Source of the DNA: Mesorhizobium sp. SOD10
GTDB lineage: Bacteria; Pseudomonadota; Alphaproteobacteria; Rhizobiales; Rhizobiaceae
Length of the DNA: 64,000 nucleotides
Assembly (NCBI GenBank): GCA_000824805.1
Contig: CCNA01000006.1
Span: 620,001-684,000 of the forward strand
Direction of reading: 5' to 3'
Below are positions 49,268 through 57,624 of this stretch, in pieces. The position numbers and the translations under genes are program-made. How positions within the stretch are numbered: position 1 is the first letter of the stretch; every line of letters begins with the position of its first letter. The notes under the pieces were generated by a model that was not told the origin of the DNA, did not search any database, and was given only the letters and a program-made list of their open reading frames with translations.

Positions 49268-50125
49268 TCAGTCGGCACGCAGCGCATCCATGCTGTTGAC
49301 GAAATAGGGTTCCTTGATCGCGTAGGCGCCCATTCCGTATTTCTCGAGGATGGTCTTGTAAGTGCCGTTCTTGAACAGCTCCGACAGTGCGGCGACCATC
49401 ATGTCGGCGGTCCCCTTGTCGTCCTTGGCGATGGCAAGGCCCAGGGGCGCCACGTCATAGAGGGTTGGCAGGACGACGAGCTGGCCCTTGCTGGTCACCT
49501 CGAAATAGCTCGACGCGGTCGCATCGTCCATGCGGGCGTCGACGCGGTCGGAGAGGACAGCCTGGACGATGTCGGTCGAGGAGTTGAAGACCGATTTCTC
49601 GATCGCCTTCTGGCCCTTGTCGGTGCATTCCTTGCTGAGCTTGTCGACCAGGAAGTCGGACGCGCTGCCGGCGGAGACGCCGATCCGCTTGCCGCAAAGC
49701 GGCGTGTCGCCGCTGAAGGTCGCCTTCTTGTCCGGCGATGTCGAGACGGCGAGGCCGGCCTTGAGAAACATGACGAAGTCGACCTGCTTCAGCCGCTCGG
49801 GCGTGGCCGAGAAGGTCTCCCAGGCGATCTTGAAGCGACCGGCCGCAAGGCCCGGAATCATCGACGGAAACGGTGTGCGCTGGACGTCCAGCTTGGCGCC
49901 GACCAGCTTGGCGACCTCGCCGGCCAGTTCGATGATGATGCCGGTCTGCTTGCCGTCGGCATCGAGATATTCGAACGGCGCGTAGTCCAGTGTGTTGGCG
50001 ACGGCGAGCGTGCCTGTCTGCTGGACCTCCGCCGATTTCGGAACCTCGGCAGCAGTCGAAAACCCGCTCCAGGAAGTGGCAAGTGCGGCCAGCGCCAGGC
50101 CGGCCATGCACAGATACGTTCTCAT
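49268..50125 (-). CDS. ABC transporter substrate-binding protein (polar amino acid type)
   Basis: A 285-residue periplasmic protein with a signal peptide (MRTYLCMAGLALAALATSWSGFSTAA, cleavage near 26). The family 3 binding-protein pattern is clear: GTLAVANTLDYAPFEYLDADGKQTGIIIELAGEVAKLVGAKLDVQRTPFPSMIPGLAAGRFKI, and LCGKRIGVSAGSASDFLVDKL. Ligand unknown. Start at ATG 50125 with GGGGAACG upstream. The 2OG-oxygenase gene lies just upstream, so the oxygenase may act on the imported compound. Confidence 0.88.
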   Translation of the reverse strand: MRTYLCMAGLALAALATSWSGFSTAAEVPKSAEVQQTGTLAVANTLDYAPFEYLDADGKQTGIIIELAGEVAKLVGAKLDVQRTPFPSMIPGLAAGRFKIAWETFSATPERLKQVDFVMFLKAGLAVSTSPDKKATFSGDTPLCGKRIGVSAGSASDFLVDKLSKECTDKGQKAIEKSVFNSSTDIVQAVLSDRVDARMDDATASSYFEVTSKGQLVVLPTLYDVAPLGLAIAKDDKGTADMMVAALSELFKNGTYKTILEKYGMGAYAIKEPYFVNSMDALRAD

Positions 50126-50218
50126 GTTCGTTCCCCTTTTGCTCATTGCATTGGCTGCAATCTGTTCAGCACCTCCGCGCCGCGCGGATGACCGGCGCGG
50201 AGGCGGAAGTTCGATCGC

Positions 50219-51229
50219 TTACGCGCTCGCCGTTTCGGCCTTCTTCTTGCGGTAGTGGTAGTTCTTGTCGATTCGCTCCATCAGGTATTCGCCATAGAGC
50301 ACCGGCCCGTATTTCGGCTTGGCGCCGGCGGGCACGCAGACGGGGAGCGCCTCGATCGTCTCGTCCATCGACGGGTCGAAAAAGAAGGGCTGGGAATAGC
50401 GCTCGCGCCCCGATCGGTTGATGACGCGGTGCGGCGTCGAGACGAACTGGTCGTTCGACCAGCGCGCCAGTATGTCGCCGACATTCATCACGAAGGAGTC
50501 TGGGATCGGCGGCGCGGGCACCCAGTCGCCCGCCTTGTTCTTGACTTCGAGGCCTCCGACGTCGTCCTGCGCGAGCAAGGTGATGAAGCCGTAGTCGGTG
50601 TGCGGCGCCGAGCCGAACAGCCCCTCTTCCTGTGGCTGCGTCGGATAATGCAGCAACCTGAGGAAGGTGGTCGGCTGTTCGAAATATCGGTCGAGACTGT
50701 CGGCCGGCAAACCGAGCGACAGCGCGATGGCGCCGACCATCTTGCGGGCGAGCGTGCCCATCTGATCGACATAGCGTTCGATCGTTTCCCTGAAGCCGTT
50801 CAGCATCGCCTCGTCCGGCCATTGGTTCGGACCCTGCAGTGGCTTTTCGGCGAGCGCACGCGGATCGTCTTCGTCGACTTCATGCATGAAGAAGATCGAC
50901 TCGCTCTGGTTGGGCTTGCTGACGGTCGCAACCGACGAGGTCACAATAGTCGAGCCGGCAAAGGGCAGGTAGCCGCGGAAGTTCCTGTCGATCTTCAGCT
51001 TGAGCTTCTCTTCTTCCGGCAAGGCGAAGAAGCGCTTGCTCGCCTCGCGGACCGCCTCGACATCGGCGCGCGGAATCGGATGGCCGACGACATAGAGGAA
51101 GCCGATCGTCTCGAGATAGCGGCGCAGCGTTGCCGCCGTCGCCCGGATCGCGTCCTGGTCGGCGCCGTAGAGAGCCGACACGTCGAGGATCGGAATTTCG
51201 GAAAAGTCGCCGCGTTCTCGTTCGTCCAT
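50219..51229 (-). CDS. Isopenicillin N synthase-like 2OG/Fe(II) oxygenase
   Basis: A 336-residue enzyme. The Fe(II) ligands are H210 and D212 (SAPHTDYGFITLLAQD) and H267 (FVSTPHRVINRSG); the 2-oxoglutarate-binding RxS is R277-Y-S279. The N-terminal DIOX_N region is EIPILDVSALYG...TIGFLYVVGHPI. These proteins hydroxylate or ring-close small molecules; the substrate is not defined. Start at ATG 51229 after AGGGTC. A 14-bp palindrome lies 28 bases upstream in the divergent promoter. It heads the ABC-transporter gene group. Confidence 0.88.
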   Translation of the reverse strand: MDERERGDFSEIPILDVSALYGADQDAIRATAATLRRYLETIGFLYVVGHPIPRADVEAVREASKRFFALPEEEKLKLKIDRNFRGYLPFAGSTIVTSSVATVSKPNQSESIFFMHEVDEDDPRALAEKPLQGPNQWPDEAMLNGFRETIERYVDQMGTLARKMVGAIALSLGLPADSLDRYFEQPTTFLRLLHYPTQPQEEGLFGSAPHTDYGFITLLAQDDVGGLEVKNKAGDWVPAPPIPDSFVMNVGDILARWSNDQFVSTPHRVINRSGRERYSQPFFFDPSMDETIEALPVCVPAGAKPKYGPVLYGEYLMERIDKNYHYRKKKAETASA

Positions 51230-51256
51230 TGTCGAAGACCCTGTCTTGAACATAAG

Positions 51257-51270
51257 ATACAGTACTGTAT
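51257..51270. promoter_or_regulatory. 14-bp operator-like palindrome in the oxygenase/nucleoside hydrolase promoter
   Basis: ATACAGTACTGTAT is a perfect palindrome between two divergent start codons (51229 and 51323). The ATAC...GTAT shape and the TetR gene two genes away suggest a TetR-type operator that controls both transcripts. Confidence 0.6.
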
Positions 51271-51322
51271 TTCTACACATCCGAACGGGCTCATCAATAG
51301 GCATTCGCAAGGCAGACACGAT

Positions 51323-52267
51323 ATGGCACCACGCAAGATCATCATCGACACCGATCCCGGCCAGGACGACGCCTTCGCGATCCTGTTTGCGCTCGGCTCG
51401 CCAGCCGAACTCGAAGTGGTGGGCATCACCACGGTCGGCGGCAACGTGCCGCTGCCGCTGACCTCGAAGAACGCGCTGAAGGTGGTCGAGCTCGCCGGGC
51501 GGCCCGACGTGCCGGTGTATGCCGGCTGCCCGGGCCCGATGGTGAAGAAGCTGATGACGGCCGAATATGTGCACGGCAAGACCGGGCTCGACGGCGCCGA
51601 TCTTCCCGAGCCGGTGACGCCGCTGCAGAGCGAGCACGGGGTCAACTATCTCGTGCGGGCGATCATGGATGCGCCGGAGGGCCAGCTCACCGTCTGCACG
51701 CTCGGACCGATGACCAATCTGGCGATGGCCATGACCATGGAGCCGAGGATCATTCCGCGGCTGCGCGAGGTGGTGCTGATGGGCGGCGGCTTCTTCGAGG
51801 GCGGCAACGCGACGCCCGCCGCAGAGTTCAACATCTTCGTCGACCCGCATGCGGCGCACAAAGTGTTCGACAGCGGCGTGCCGCTGACCATGGCGGGCAT
51901 CGACTGCACCTACACCGCGATGATGACGCTGGAATGGCTGGACCGCCTGCGCGCCACCGGCAGCAGGGCCGCGATCGAGGCCGCCAACCTCGCCGATTTC
52001 TACCGCCAGTATGGCAGCCATAAATTCGACACGCCGGGGCGGCCCATCCATGACGCCTGCGTCACCGGTTACCTGCTGGCGCCGGAGATCTACGAAAAGC
52101 GCCAATGCGCGGTGACGGTGGATATAGTCTCGCCCGAGACGATCGGCATGACCGTCGTCGACTGGTGGCATGTCACCGGCCGCCGCAAAAATTGCAACGT
52201 GCTGCGCCGCATCGAACCGGCGCCGTTCTTCGAGCTTATGCTGCAGCGGATCAGCGCCCTACCTTAA
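51323..52267 (+). CDS. Inosine-uridine preferring nucleoside hydrolase family protein
   Basis: A 314-residue protein. The Ca2+-binding N-terminus is KIIIDTDPGQDDAFAI (DTDPGxDDA motif, D9-D16). The family's VVLMGGGFFEGGNATPAAEFNIFVDPHAA and HDACVTGYLLAPEIY motifs follow. It cleaves the N-glycosidic bond of nucleosides to base and ribose. Start at ATG 51323. Divergent from the oxygenase and followed by the TetR gene on the same strand (97 bases). Confidence 0.9.
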   Translation: MAPRKIIIDTDPGQDDAFAILFALGSPAELEVVGITTVGGNVPLPLTSKNALKVVELAGRPDVPVYAGCPGPMVKKLMTAEYVHGKTGLDGADLPEPVTPLQSEHGVNYLVRAIMDAPEGQLTVCTLGPMTNLAMAMTMEPRIIPRLREVVLMGGGFFEGGNATPAAEFNIFVDPHAAHKVFDSGVPLTMAGIDCTYTAMMTLEWLDRLRATGSRAAIEAANLADFYRQYGSHKFDTPGRPIHDACVTGYLLAPEIYEKRQCAVTVDIVSPETIGMTVVDWWHVTGRRKNCNVLRRIEPAPFFELMLQRISALP

Positions 52268-52364
52268 GCTTTATGTTCCGTAGTGGACGAGCACGGTTGC
52301 GGGTTGCGAAGCGGGCAAACATCGGCTTGATCGAGAACGGCTCGGCGAATTGCCGCCTGGCGCC

Positions 52365-53057
52365 ATGGAGGCCTGGAAGCAATTGAAAGCGGATGTCGCC
52401 TCGGCAAAGACGAAACGACCGGCCAGGACGCAGGCCCGGTTGACGACGGCCCGGCAGACGCTGAGCCGCGAGGCCTGGATCGCAGCGGCGCGCAAGGTGC
52501 TGGAAAAGCGCGGCATCGCCGAGGTCAAGATCGACCGCCTGGCCAAGCAGCTGAAGGTGACGCGCGGCAGCTTCTATTTCCATTTCACCAGCCTCGCCGA
52601 CCTCCGTGATGGCCTCTTGCAGGAATGGCGCAACATTAACTGTGCTCCGTTTTGGGCAATGCGCGAGATGCACGACATAGACGGCCTGCAGTTCTTCACC
52701 GACATCGTGCATGTCTGGGTCGACGAAAACCCGTTCAGCCCGCTGCTGGACCTTGCCGTGCGCGACTGGGCGCGGACATCGAAGAAGCTGACGCAGGAAG
52801 TGAAGGACATGGACGATCTCAGGATTGCGCTGCTCGTCCGCTCGTTTCGCGCCATGGGCTATTCGCCGGACGAAAGCCTGGTCAGGGCGCGCATCACCTA
52901 CTTCCATCAGATCGGCCAGTACGCGCTGTCCTTTAAGGAAGACCCTGCCGTGCGCCGCAGCTATCAGCCGCTGTTCGGCGAAGTACTGCTCGGCCCGCTT
53001 GTCCAGAAGCCAGGTTCGGCGCCGAGGCCGTCGGAGATACGGACAGGGCGGCGGTAG
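52365..53057 (+). CDS. TetR/AcrR-family regulator
   Basis: A 230-residue protein. The DNA-binding domain spans about residues 38-85: AWIAAARKVLEKRGIAEVKIDRLAKQLKVTRGSFYFHFTSLADLRDGLL. A ligand domain without clear identity follows. The start is tentative: ATG at 52365; a TTG at 52350 is an alternative, and neither has a strong RBS. It is the natural candidate to bind the ATACAGTACTGTAT palindrome 1.1 kb upstream. Confidence 0.82.
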   Translation: MEAWKQLKADVASAKTKRPARTQARLTTARQTLSREAWIAAARKVLEKRGIAEVKIDRLAKQLKVTRGSFYFHFTSLADLRDGLLQEWRNINCAPFWAMREMHDIDGLQFFTDIVHVWVDENPFSPLLDLAVRDWARTSKKLTQEVKDMDDLRIALLVRSFRAMGYSPDESLVRARITYFHQIGQYALSFKEDPAVRRSYQPLFGEVLLGPLVQKPGSAPRPSEIRTGRR

Positions 53058-53162
53058 AGGAAGGCTTGCACGGCTGAGCGCAACTCTTGACCGCACTCCT
53101 GGCAAGGTATGGCGCCTCTAAGCTCGCGGCTTTACCCCGGTTGCCAGCTTTCACCCGAGGCT

Positions 53163-54266
53163 TCACGGCACAAAGATCAGAAATACATAGGTAAAGAACA
53201 ACACGACATGGACCATGCCGGTCAGGAATGTCGTTCTTTCGGTGCTGAAGCTGACGCTGCATATGAAAAGGGCCAGCACCAGGAGCACGGCATCGGAGGC
53301 CGTAAGCCCAAGCGTCAGTCCCCTCCCCGTCAGCAGGCTGGCGGCCGCGACCGCCGGTATCGTCAAACCGATCGTGGCGCAGGCCGAACCCATCGCGACG
53401 TTCAGGCTTCGCTGCAGCTCGTTCTTGACCGAGGCGCGGATCGCCGAGACCGCCTCCGGCATCAAAACCAGCGCCGCGATCAACGCCCCCACGATGCTGT
53501 CGGCCTGGGTCACCTTATAGGCGGCGAGCGCATCCTCCACACTTGCGGCGACCTGCTCGGCGAGCAGGACTATTCCGATCAGCCCGCTCAACAGCAGCAG
53601 GGCACTGACGGAGATGCTATCGTGGGAGGCAGTTCGCATCGGCGCGTCATGCGCCTGTCCCTGGACGAAGTCCTCCCGGTGCCGAACGGTCTGGGCGAAC
53701 ACGAAGCTCGCGTAGAGCAGCACCGAAAGGACACTGACGAAACCGAGCTGAGCCGCCGAAAACGTGCCGGGATCCGTAGCCTGGGTGTAGGTCGGAAGAA
53801 TAAGCGTCATCACGGTCAGCGCGATGAGAACCGACAGGTAAGCGTTGGTCCCTTGCCGGAGGATAGCCTGTTTGCGATAGCGCCAGCCGCCGAGCGTGAG
53901 ACATATGCCGACAACACCGGTGGAGGTGATCATCACCGTCGAGAAAACGGACTCTCGCGCCAGCGTCGGGTTGTTTTCTCCATGCAGCATCATGGAGACG
54001 ATGATCGACACCTCGATTGCGGTCACGGCAAAAGTCAGCACCAAAGTTCCATACGGCTCCCCCACGCGCCGGGCGACTGCCTCGGCGTGGTCGAGTACCA
54101 CGAAAATGGTGGTGAACATGATGGCGCTGGACAGCGCCCCGACGAGGATCCTGGCATTGAGCGACCCTTCGTCCGCCGAAAGACCGCTGGCCTTGACCGC
54201 GACAGCCATCGCCAGCGCGGCCAACGGCATCGCGTAGGACGTCACCGACCGGACATAACCAGTCAT
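53163..54266 (-). CDS. CaCA-type calcium/cation:proton antiporter (ChaA-like)
   Basis: A 367-residue protein with about 11 membrane helices in two inverted halves. The first alpha-repeat reads LVLTFAVTAIEVSIIVSMMLHG, the second LIAALVLMPEAVSAIRASVKNELQRSLNVAMGSACATIGLTIP, with the acidic Glu in each half. This is the ChaA/CAX type that exports Ca2+ or Na+/K+ against protons. The ion is not fixed by the sequence. Start ATG at 54266. A separate transcript; no overlapping neighbour. Confidence 0.82.
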   Translation of the reverse strand: MTGYVRSVTSYAMPLAALAMAVAVKASGLSADEGSLNARILVGALSSAIMFTTIFVVLDHAEAVARRVGEPYGTLVLTFAVTAIEVSIIVSMMLHGENNPTLARESVFSTVMITSTGVVGICLTLGGWRYRKQAILRQGTNAYLSVLIALTVMTLILPTYTQATDPGTFSAAQLGFVSVLSVLLYASFVFAQTVRHREDFVQGQAHDAPMRTASHDSISVSALLLLSGLIGIVLLAEQVAASVEDALAAYKVTQADSIVGALIAALVLMPEAVSAIRASVKNELQRSLNVAMGSACATIGLTIPAVAAASLLTGRGLTLGLTASDAVLLVLALFICSVSFSTERTTFLTGMVHVVLFFTYVFLIFVP

Positions 54267-54349
54267 TCAAGCCCCCCAACGCCCATGCGTTTTCGTGATT
54301 TTAGCGGAAAAGCGCGTGGAGAACACCTCTCACCGGCATCTTAAAGCAT

Positions 54350-54973
54350 TCAAAACATGATTGAGGATTGGGCACCATTTCTAGCGTCGAATGCCTCAAT
54401 GGCCCTGCGAACCGCCCCACAGAATTTTTCCAGAAGTTCCGGTTCGTTCCCCAGCCGGCGGCGCAACGAGAGGGGCACTTCCAGTTGCGCTCCTTTCCCA
54501 GTCAGTCCCCGGTTGACGATGTTCGAATCCTGGATGCCGGAAAACGGATGGTTGTCTCTTTTCGTCTGGAAGCCGGCCTCCTGAAGACGCCAGGCTATTT
54601 CTGAAACCAACGCTGCGTCCTTGCCGCCCAGATAGACTGTCGTGAGATCATCCCGATCCTGGCGGCCGTGGATCGCAACGACAGTGGATTTCGTCCGCAA
54701 CAGTTTCAGCGCGGATTCCTCGTCAAAGTTCCTGGAGGTTATGTGCAACTCCCGGTTGCTTTCCGGCATAAGCCCTTCGAAGCAATACATATCGAGATCG
54801 CCCCCGGCTATCGTCTCGGCGATCAGGGAGGTGCGGGGTTCGATCTTGCCGCCGTGCGGGGCCATCACGATCGCACTGCCGGTTCGCGCGCCGCGCCGGA
54901 TGACTATGCGATAATCCAAGTTTTCGATTTTGGCGGCTTTCAGCGCCGCGAAATTTGGAAACTCGTTATCCAT
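54350..54973 (-). CDS. Poly-gamma-glutamate hydrolase family protein
   Basis: A 207-residue zinc-dependent hydrolase of the family of phage PghP. Candidate metal and catalytic positions are in VMAPHGGKIEPRTS (His-x-x...Glu), TVVAIHGRQDR and KGAQLEVPLSLRR (Glu). No signal peptide, so it acts in the cytoplasm unless exported otherwise. Members are widespread as single copies in soil bacteria and in phages; the natural substrate is unclear where no poly-gamma-glutamate is made. Confidence 0.75.
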   Translation of the reverse strand: MDNEFPNFAALKAAKIENLDYRIVIRRGARTGSAIVMAPHGGKIEPRTSLIAETIAGGDLDMYCFEGLMPESNRELHITSRNFDEESALKLLRTKSTVVAIHGRQDRDDLTTVYLGGKDAALVSEIAWRLQEAGFQTKRDNHPFSGIQDSNIVNRGLTGKGAQLEVPLSLRRRLGNEPELLEKFCGAVRRAIEAFDARNGAQSSIMF

Positions 54974-54983
54974 AAATGCCGTT

Positions 54984-56750
54984 TCACGCCGTCTTCTGCG
55001 CCACCAGCCCCAATTCCTCCACCATCGCTTCGCGCATCAGGAATTTCTGTGGCTTGCCGGTCACGGTCATCGGCAGCTCGGTGCGGAAGCGGATGTGGCG
55101 CGGCACCTTGTAATGCGCGATCTGGCCGGCGCAGAAGGCCTTGATCTCATCGGCGGTGGCGATCTGGCCGGGTTTAAGCACGATCCAGGCGCAGAGCTCC
55201 TCGCCATATTTGTCGTCGGGAATGCCGAAAACCTGCACCTCCTTGACCTTGGGATGGCGATAGAGGAATTCCTCGACCTCGCGCGGATAGACGTTCTCGC
55301 CGCCGCGGATCACCATATCCTTCACCCGGCCGACGATGTTGCAATAGCCCTCGGCATCGATGGTGGCGAGGTCGCCGGTGTGCATCCAGCCGTCGGCGTC
55401 GATCGCCTCGCGGGTCTTTTCGGCGTCGTCCCAGTAGCCCTTCATCACCGAATAGCCGCGCGTGCAGAGCTCGCCCGGTGCGCCGACTGCGACGGTGGCC
55501 CCGTCGGCGCCGATCGCCTTCACCTCGACATGCGGGTGGATGCGGCCGACGGTGGAGACGCGCTTTTCCAGCGGATCGTCGACACTGCTCTGGAAGGAGA
55601 CGGGGCTGGTCTCCGTCATGCCATAGGCGATCGTCACTTGCGCCATATGCATCAGCGACACCACCTTCTTCATCACCTCGATCGGGCAAGGCGAGCCGGC
55701 CATGATGCCGGTGCGCAGGCTGGAGAGATCGAAGCTCGCAAAATCCGCGTGGTCGAGCATGGCAACGAACATGGTCGGCACGCCGTAGAGGCCGGTGCAG
55801 CGTTCCTGCGCGACCGCTTTCAGCGTCACGCCGGCGTCAAAACCTTCGCCGGGAAAGACCATGGTCGCGCCTTTCGACACGCAGCCCATCGTGCCCATCG
55901 ACATGCCGAAGCAGTGATAGAGCGGCACCGGAATGCAGAGCCGGTCGTCGACGGTGAGTTTTATGGCCGAGGTGACGAAATTGCCGTTGTTGACGATGTT
56001 GGAATGGGTCAGCGTCGCGCCTTTCGGGGCGCCGGTGGTGCCGCTGGTGAACTGGATGTTGATGGCGTCGCCCGGCTTCAGGCCTTCGGAGATGCGGTCG
56101 AGACTGTCATGCTCGTCGCGGCCGGCCATGGCCAGCACGTCGCCAAAATTGAACATGCCGGGCGAGTTGTCGTCGCCCATGCGGATGACGGTTTCCAGCG
56201 ACGGCAGCTTTTTCGCCTTCAGCTTGCCGGGTTCTGCCGTGGCAAGCTCCGAAGCCAGCGTCTGGATCATGCCGAGATAGTCGGAGGTCTTGAACTGGGC
56301 GGCCGTGACGAGTGCTTTGCAGCCGACCTTGTTGAGGGCGTATTCCAGCTCGGTCAGCCGGTAGGCCGGGTTGATGTTGACGAGGATCAGGCCGATGCGC
56401 GCGGTGGCGAATTGGGTTACCAGCCATTCCCAGCGATTCGGTGACCAGATGCCGACCCGATCGCCCTTTTCCAGCCCGAGCGCCAGGAACCCGGCAGCCA
56501 AGGCGTCGACCGCGTCCGACAGCTCGCTCCAGGTGAAGCGCTTGTCCTGACCGACGAAGATAGCGGCATCGAGTGTGGCGTATTTGCCCACCGTTTCAGC
56601 AAACAATTCAGGAATGGTCTTGTCGAGCAGGGGCACCGAGCGGTCGCCCGACACATGCGCCTTGCCGCCCAGCGGAGCGATGAAGGTGCCGCTTGCGCCA
56701 CGCCCGCGCAGATTGGTGGCGTTCATGAGCTCGTCGAGTTTGATCGCCAT
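54984..56750 (-). CDS. Acyl-CoA synthetase (AMP-binding, medium-chain type)
   Basis: A 588-residue enzyme. The adenylation motif is [35 protein letters not shown] is the second, and [41 protein letters not shown] the third. The C-terminal catalytic Lys is in [12 protein letters not shown]. It activates fatty or aryl acids to CoA thioesters. It is downstream of hisG on the same strand but separated by 175 bases with a 12-bp inverted repeat, so it likely has its own control. Confidence 0.88.
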   Translation of the reverse strand: MAIKLDELMNATNLRGRGASGTFIAPLGGKAHVSGDRSVPLLDKTIPELFAETVGKYATLDAAIFVGQDKRFTWSELSDAVDALAAGFLALGLEKGDRVGIWSPNRWEWLVTQFATARIGLILVNINPAYRLTELEYALNKVGCKALVTAAQFKTSDYLGMIQTLASELATAEPGKLKAKKLPSLETVIRMGDDNSPGMFNFGDVLAMAGRDEHDSLDRISEGLKPGDAINIQFTSGTTGAPKGATLTHSNIVNNGNFVTSAIKLTVDDRLCIPVPLYHCFGMSMGTMGCVSKGATMVFPGEGFDAGVTLKAVAQERCTGLYGVPTMFVAMLDHADFASFDLSSLRTGIMAGSPCPIEVMKKVVSLMHMAQVTIAYGMTETSPVSFQSSVDDPLEKRVSTVGRIHPHVEVKAIGADGATVAVGAPGELCTRGYSVMKGYWDDAEKTREAIDADGWMHTGDLATIDAEGYCNIVGRVKDMVIRGGENVYPREVEEFLYRHPKVKEVQVFGIPDDKYGEELCAWIVLKPGQIATADEIKAFCAGQIAHYKVPRHIRFRTELPMTVTGKPQKFLMREAMVEELGLVAQKTA

Positions 56751-56826
56751 CGCCGTCTCCTCCCGGGATGATGGAGCCTATCAGCCTGCAAAGGCGGTGG
56801 AAACCCGCCGAAGGTAGAGGTGGTGA

Positions 56827-56862
56827 AAGCGTTTCACCGTTCGTGGAGCGGGTGAAACGCTT
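56827..56862. promoter_or_regulatory. 12-bp inverted repeat upstream of the acyl-CoA synthetase gene
   Basis: AAGCGTTTCACC (56827-56838) and GGTGAAACGCTT (56851-56862) are perfect arms around a 12-base loop, 77-112 bases upstream of the start codon of the minus-strand gene. It could be an operator or the end structure of the hisG transcript (no T-tract seen). Confidence 0.5.
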
Positions 56863-56879
56863 GAGCCCTCTGGTTTGAC

Positions 56880-56925
56880 GCAATTCCGGACGGAAAACCG
56901 CGTCACACTTTTCCTGGAACCGCTT
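56880..56925. repeat. Dispersed palindromic element, GCAATTCC type
   Basis: A 46-bp palindrome (GCAATTCCGGACGGAAAACC...CACTTTTCCTGGAACCGC) ending directly at the hisG stop codon. Sister of 43976-44025. Confidence 0.75.
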
Positions 56926-57624
56926 TCAGGCGACCAGCGCGGCCATTTTGGCGGCAATATCGCGCACCTGGGCCTCGTCCGCCGCATCACGCCGCTTCCT
57001 CGAAGCGACCAGACAGGCCTGCGACTTCAGGATCGTGCCGTCGCCCAGCACCTTGAGATGGTTGGCGCGCAGCGTCGAGCCGGTGGTGGTGATGTCGACG
57101 ATGATGTCCGCCAGGCCTGCGGCCGGCGCGCCTTCGGTGGCGCCGAGGCTTTCGACGATGCGATAGACCTGGATGCCGTGCTTCAGCGAAAAGAACTGCT
57201 GCGTCAGCCGCCAGTATTTGGTGGCTATTCTGAGCCTGCGGCCATGGCGCTGGCGGAAATCGGCGGCGACGTCGTCAAGGTCGGCCATGGTGTCGACATC
57301 GAGCCAAATGTCGGGCACCGCCACCACGACATCGGCATGGCCGAAACCGAGGCGGGCGACGATCTCGGCGCGCGCTTCCCAATCGGCAAGATTCTCGCGC
57401 AAAAGGTCCTCGCCGGTGATGCCGAGATCGACCGCGCCCTGGCCGATCTCGCCGGCGATTTCGGATGCGGAGAGAAAGGCCACCTCGACATTGTCGAGAC
57501 CGTCGATGTGAGCACGGTATTTGCGGTCGTCCTCGGGCAAGGTGACGGCCAGGCCGGCCTTGGCCAGCACGCCGAGGGACTGCTCCTTGAGACGGCCCTT
57601 GGAGGGGATCGCCAGCGTGATCAT
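56926..57624 (-). CDS. hisG: ATP phosphoribosyltransferase, short form
   Basis: A 232-residue catalytic subunit of the first histidine step. It has [22 protein letters not shown] at the start, [12 protein letters not shown] and the PRPP loop [21 protein letters not shown]. It lacks the C-terminal regulatory domain, so it needs HisZ. Its ATG overlaps the hisS-hisZ stop by four bases, so both are translated together. The TGA is followed immediately by a palindromic element. Confidence 0.93.
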   Translation of the reverse strand: MITLAIPSKGRLKEQSLGVLAKAGLAVTLPEDDRKYRAHIDGLDNVEVAFLSASEIAGEIGQGAVDLGITGEDLLRENLADWEARAEIVARLGFGHADVVVAVPDIWLDVDTMADLDDVAADFRQRHGRRLRIATKYWRLTQQFFSLKHGIQVYRIVESLGATEGAPAAGLADIIVDITTTGSTLRANHLKVLGDGTILKSQACLVASRKRRDAADEAQVRDIAAKMAALVA

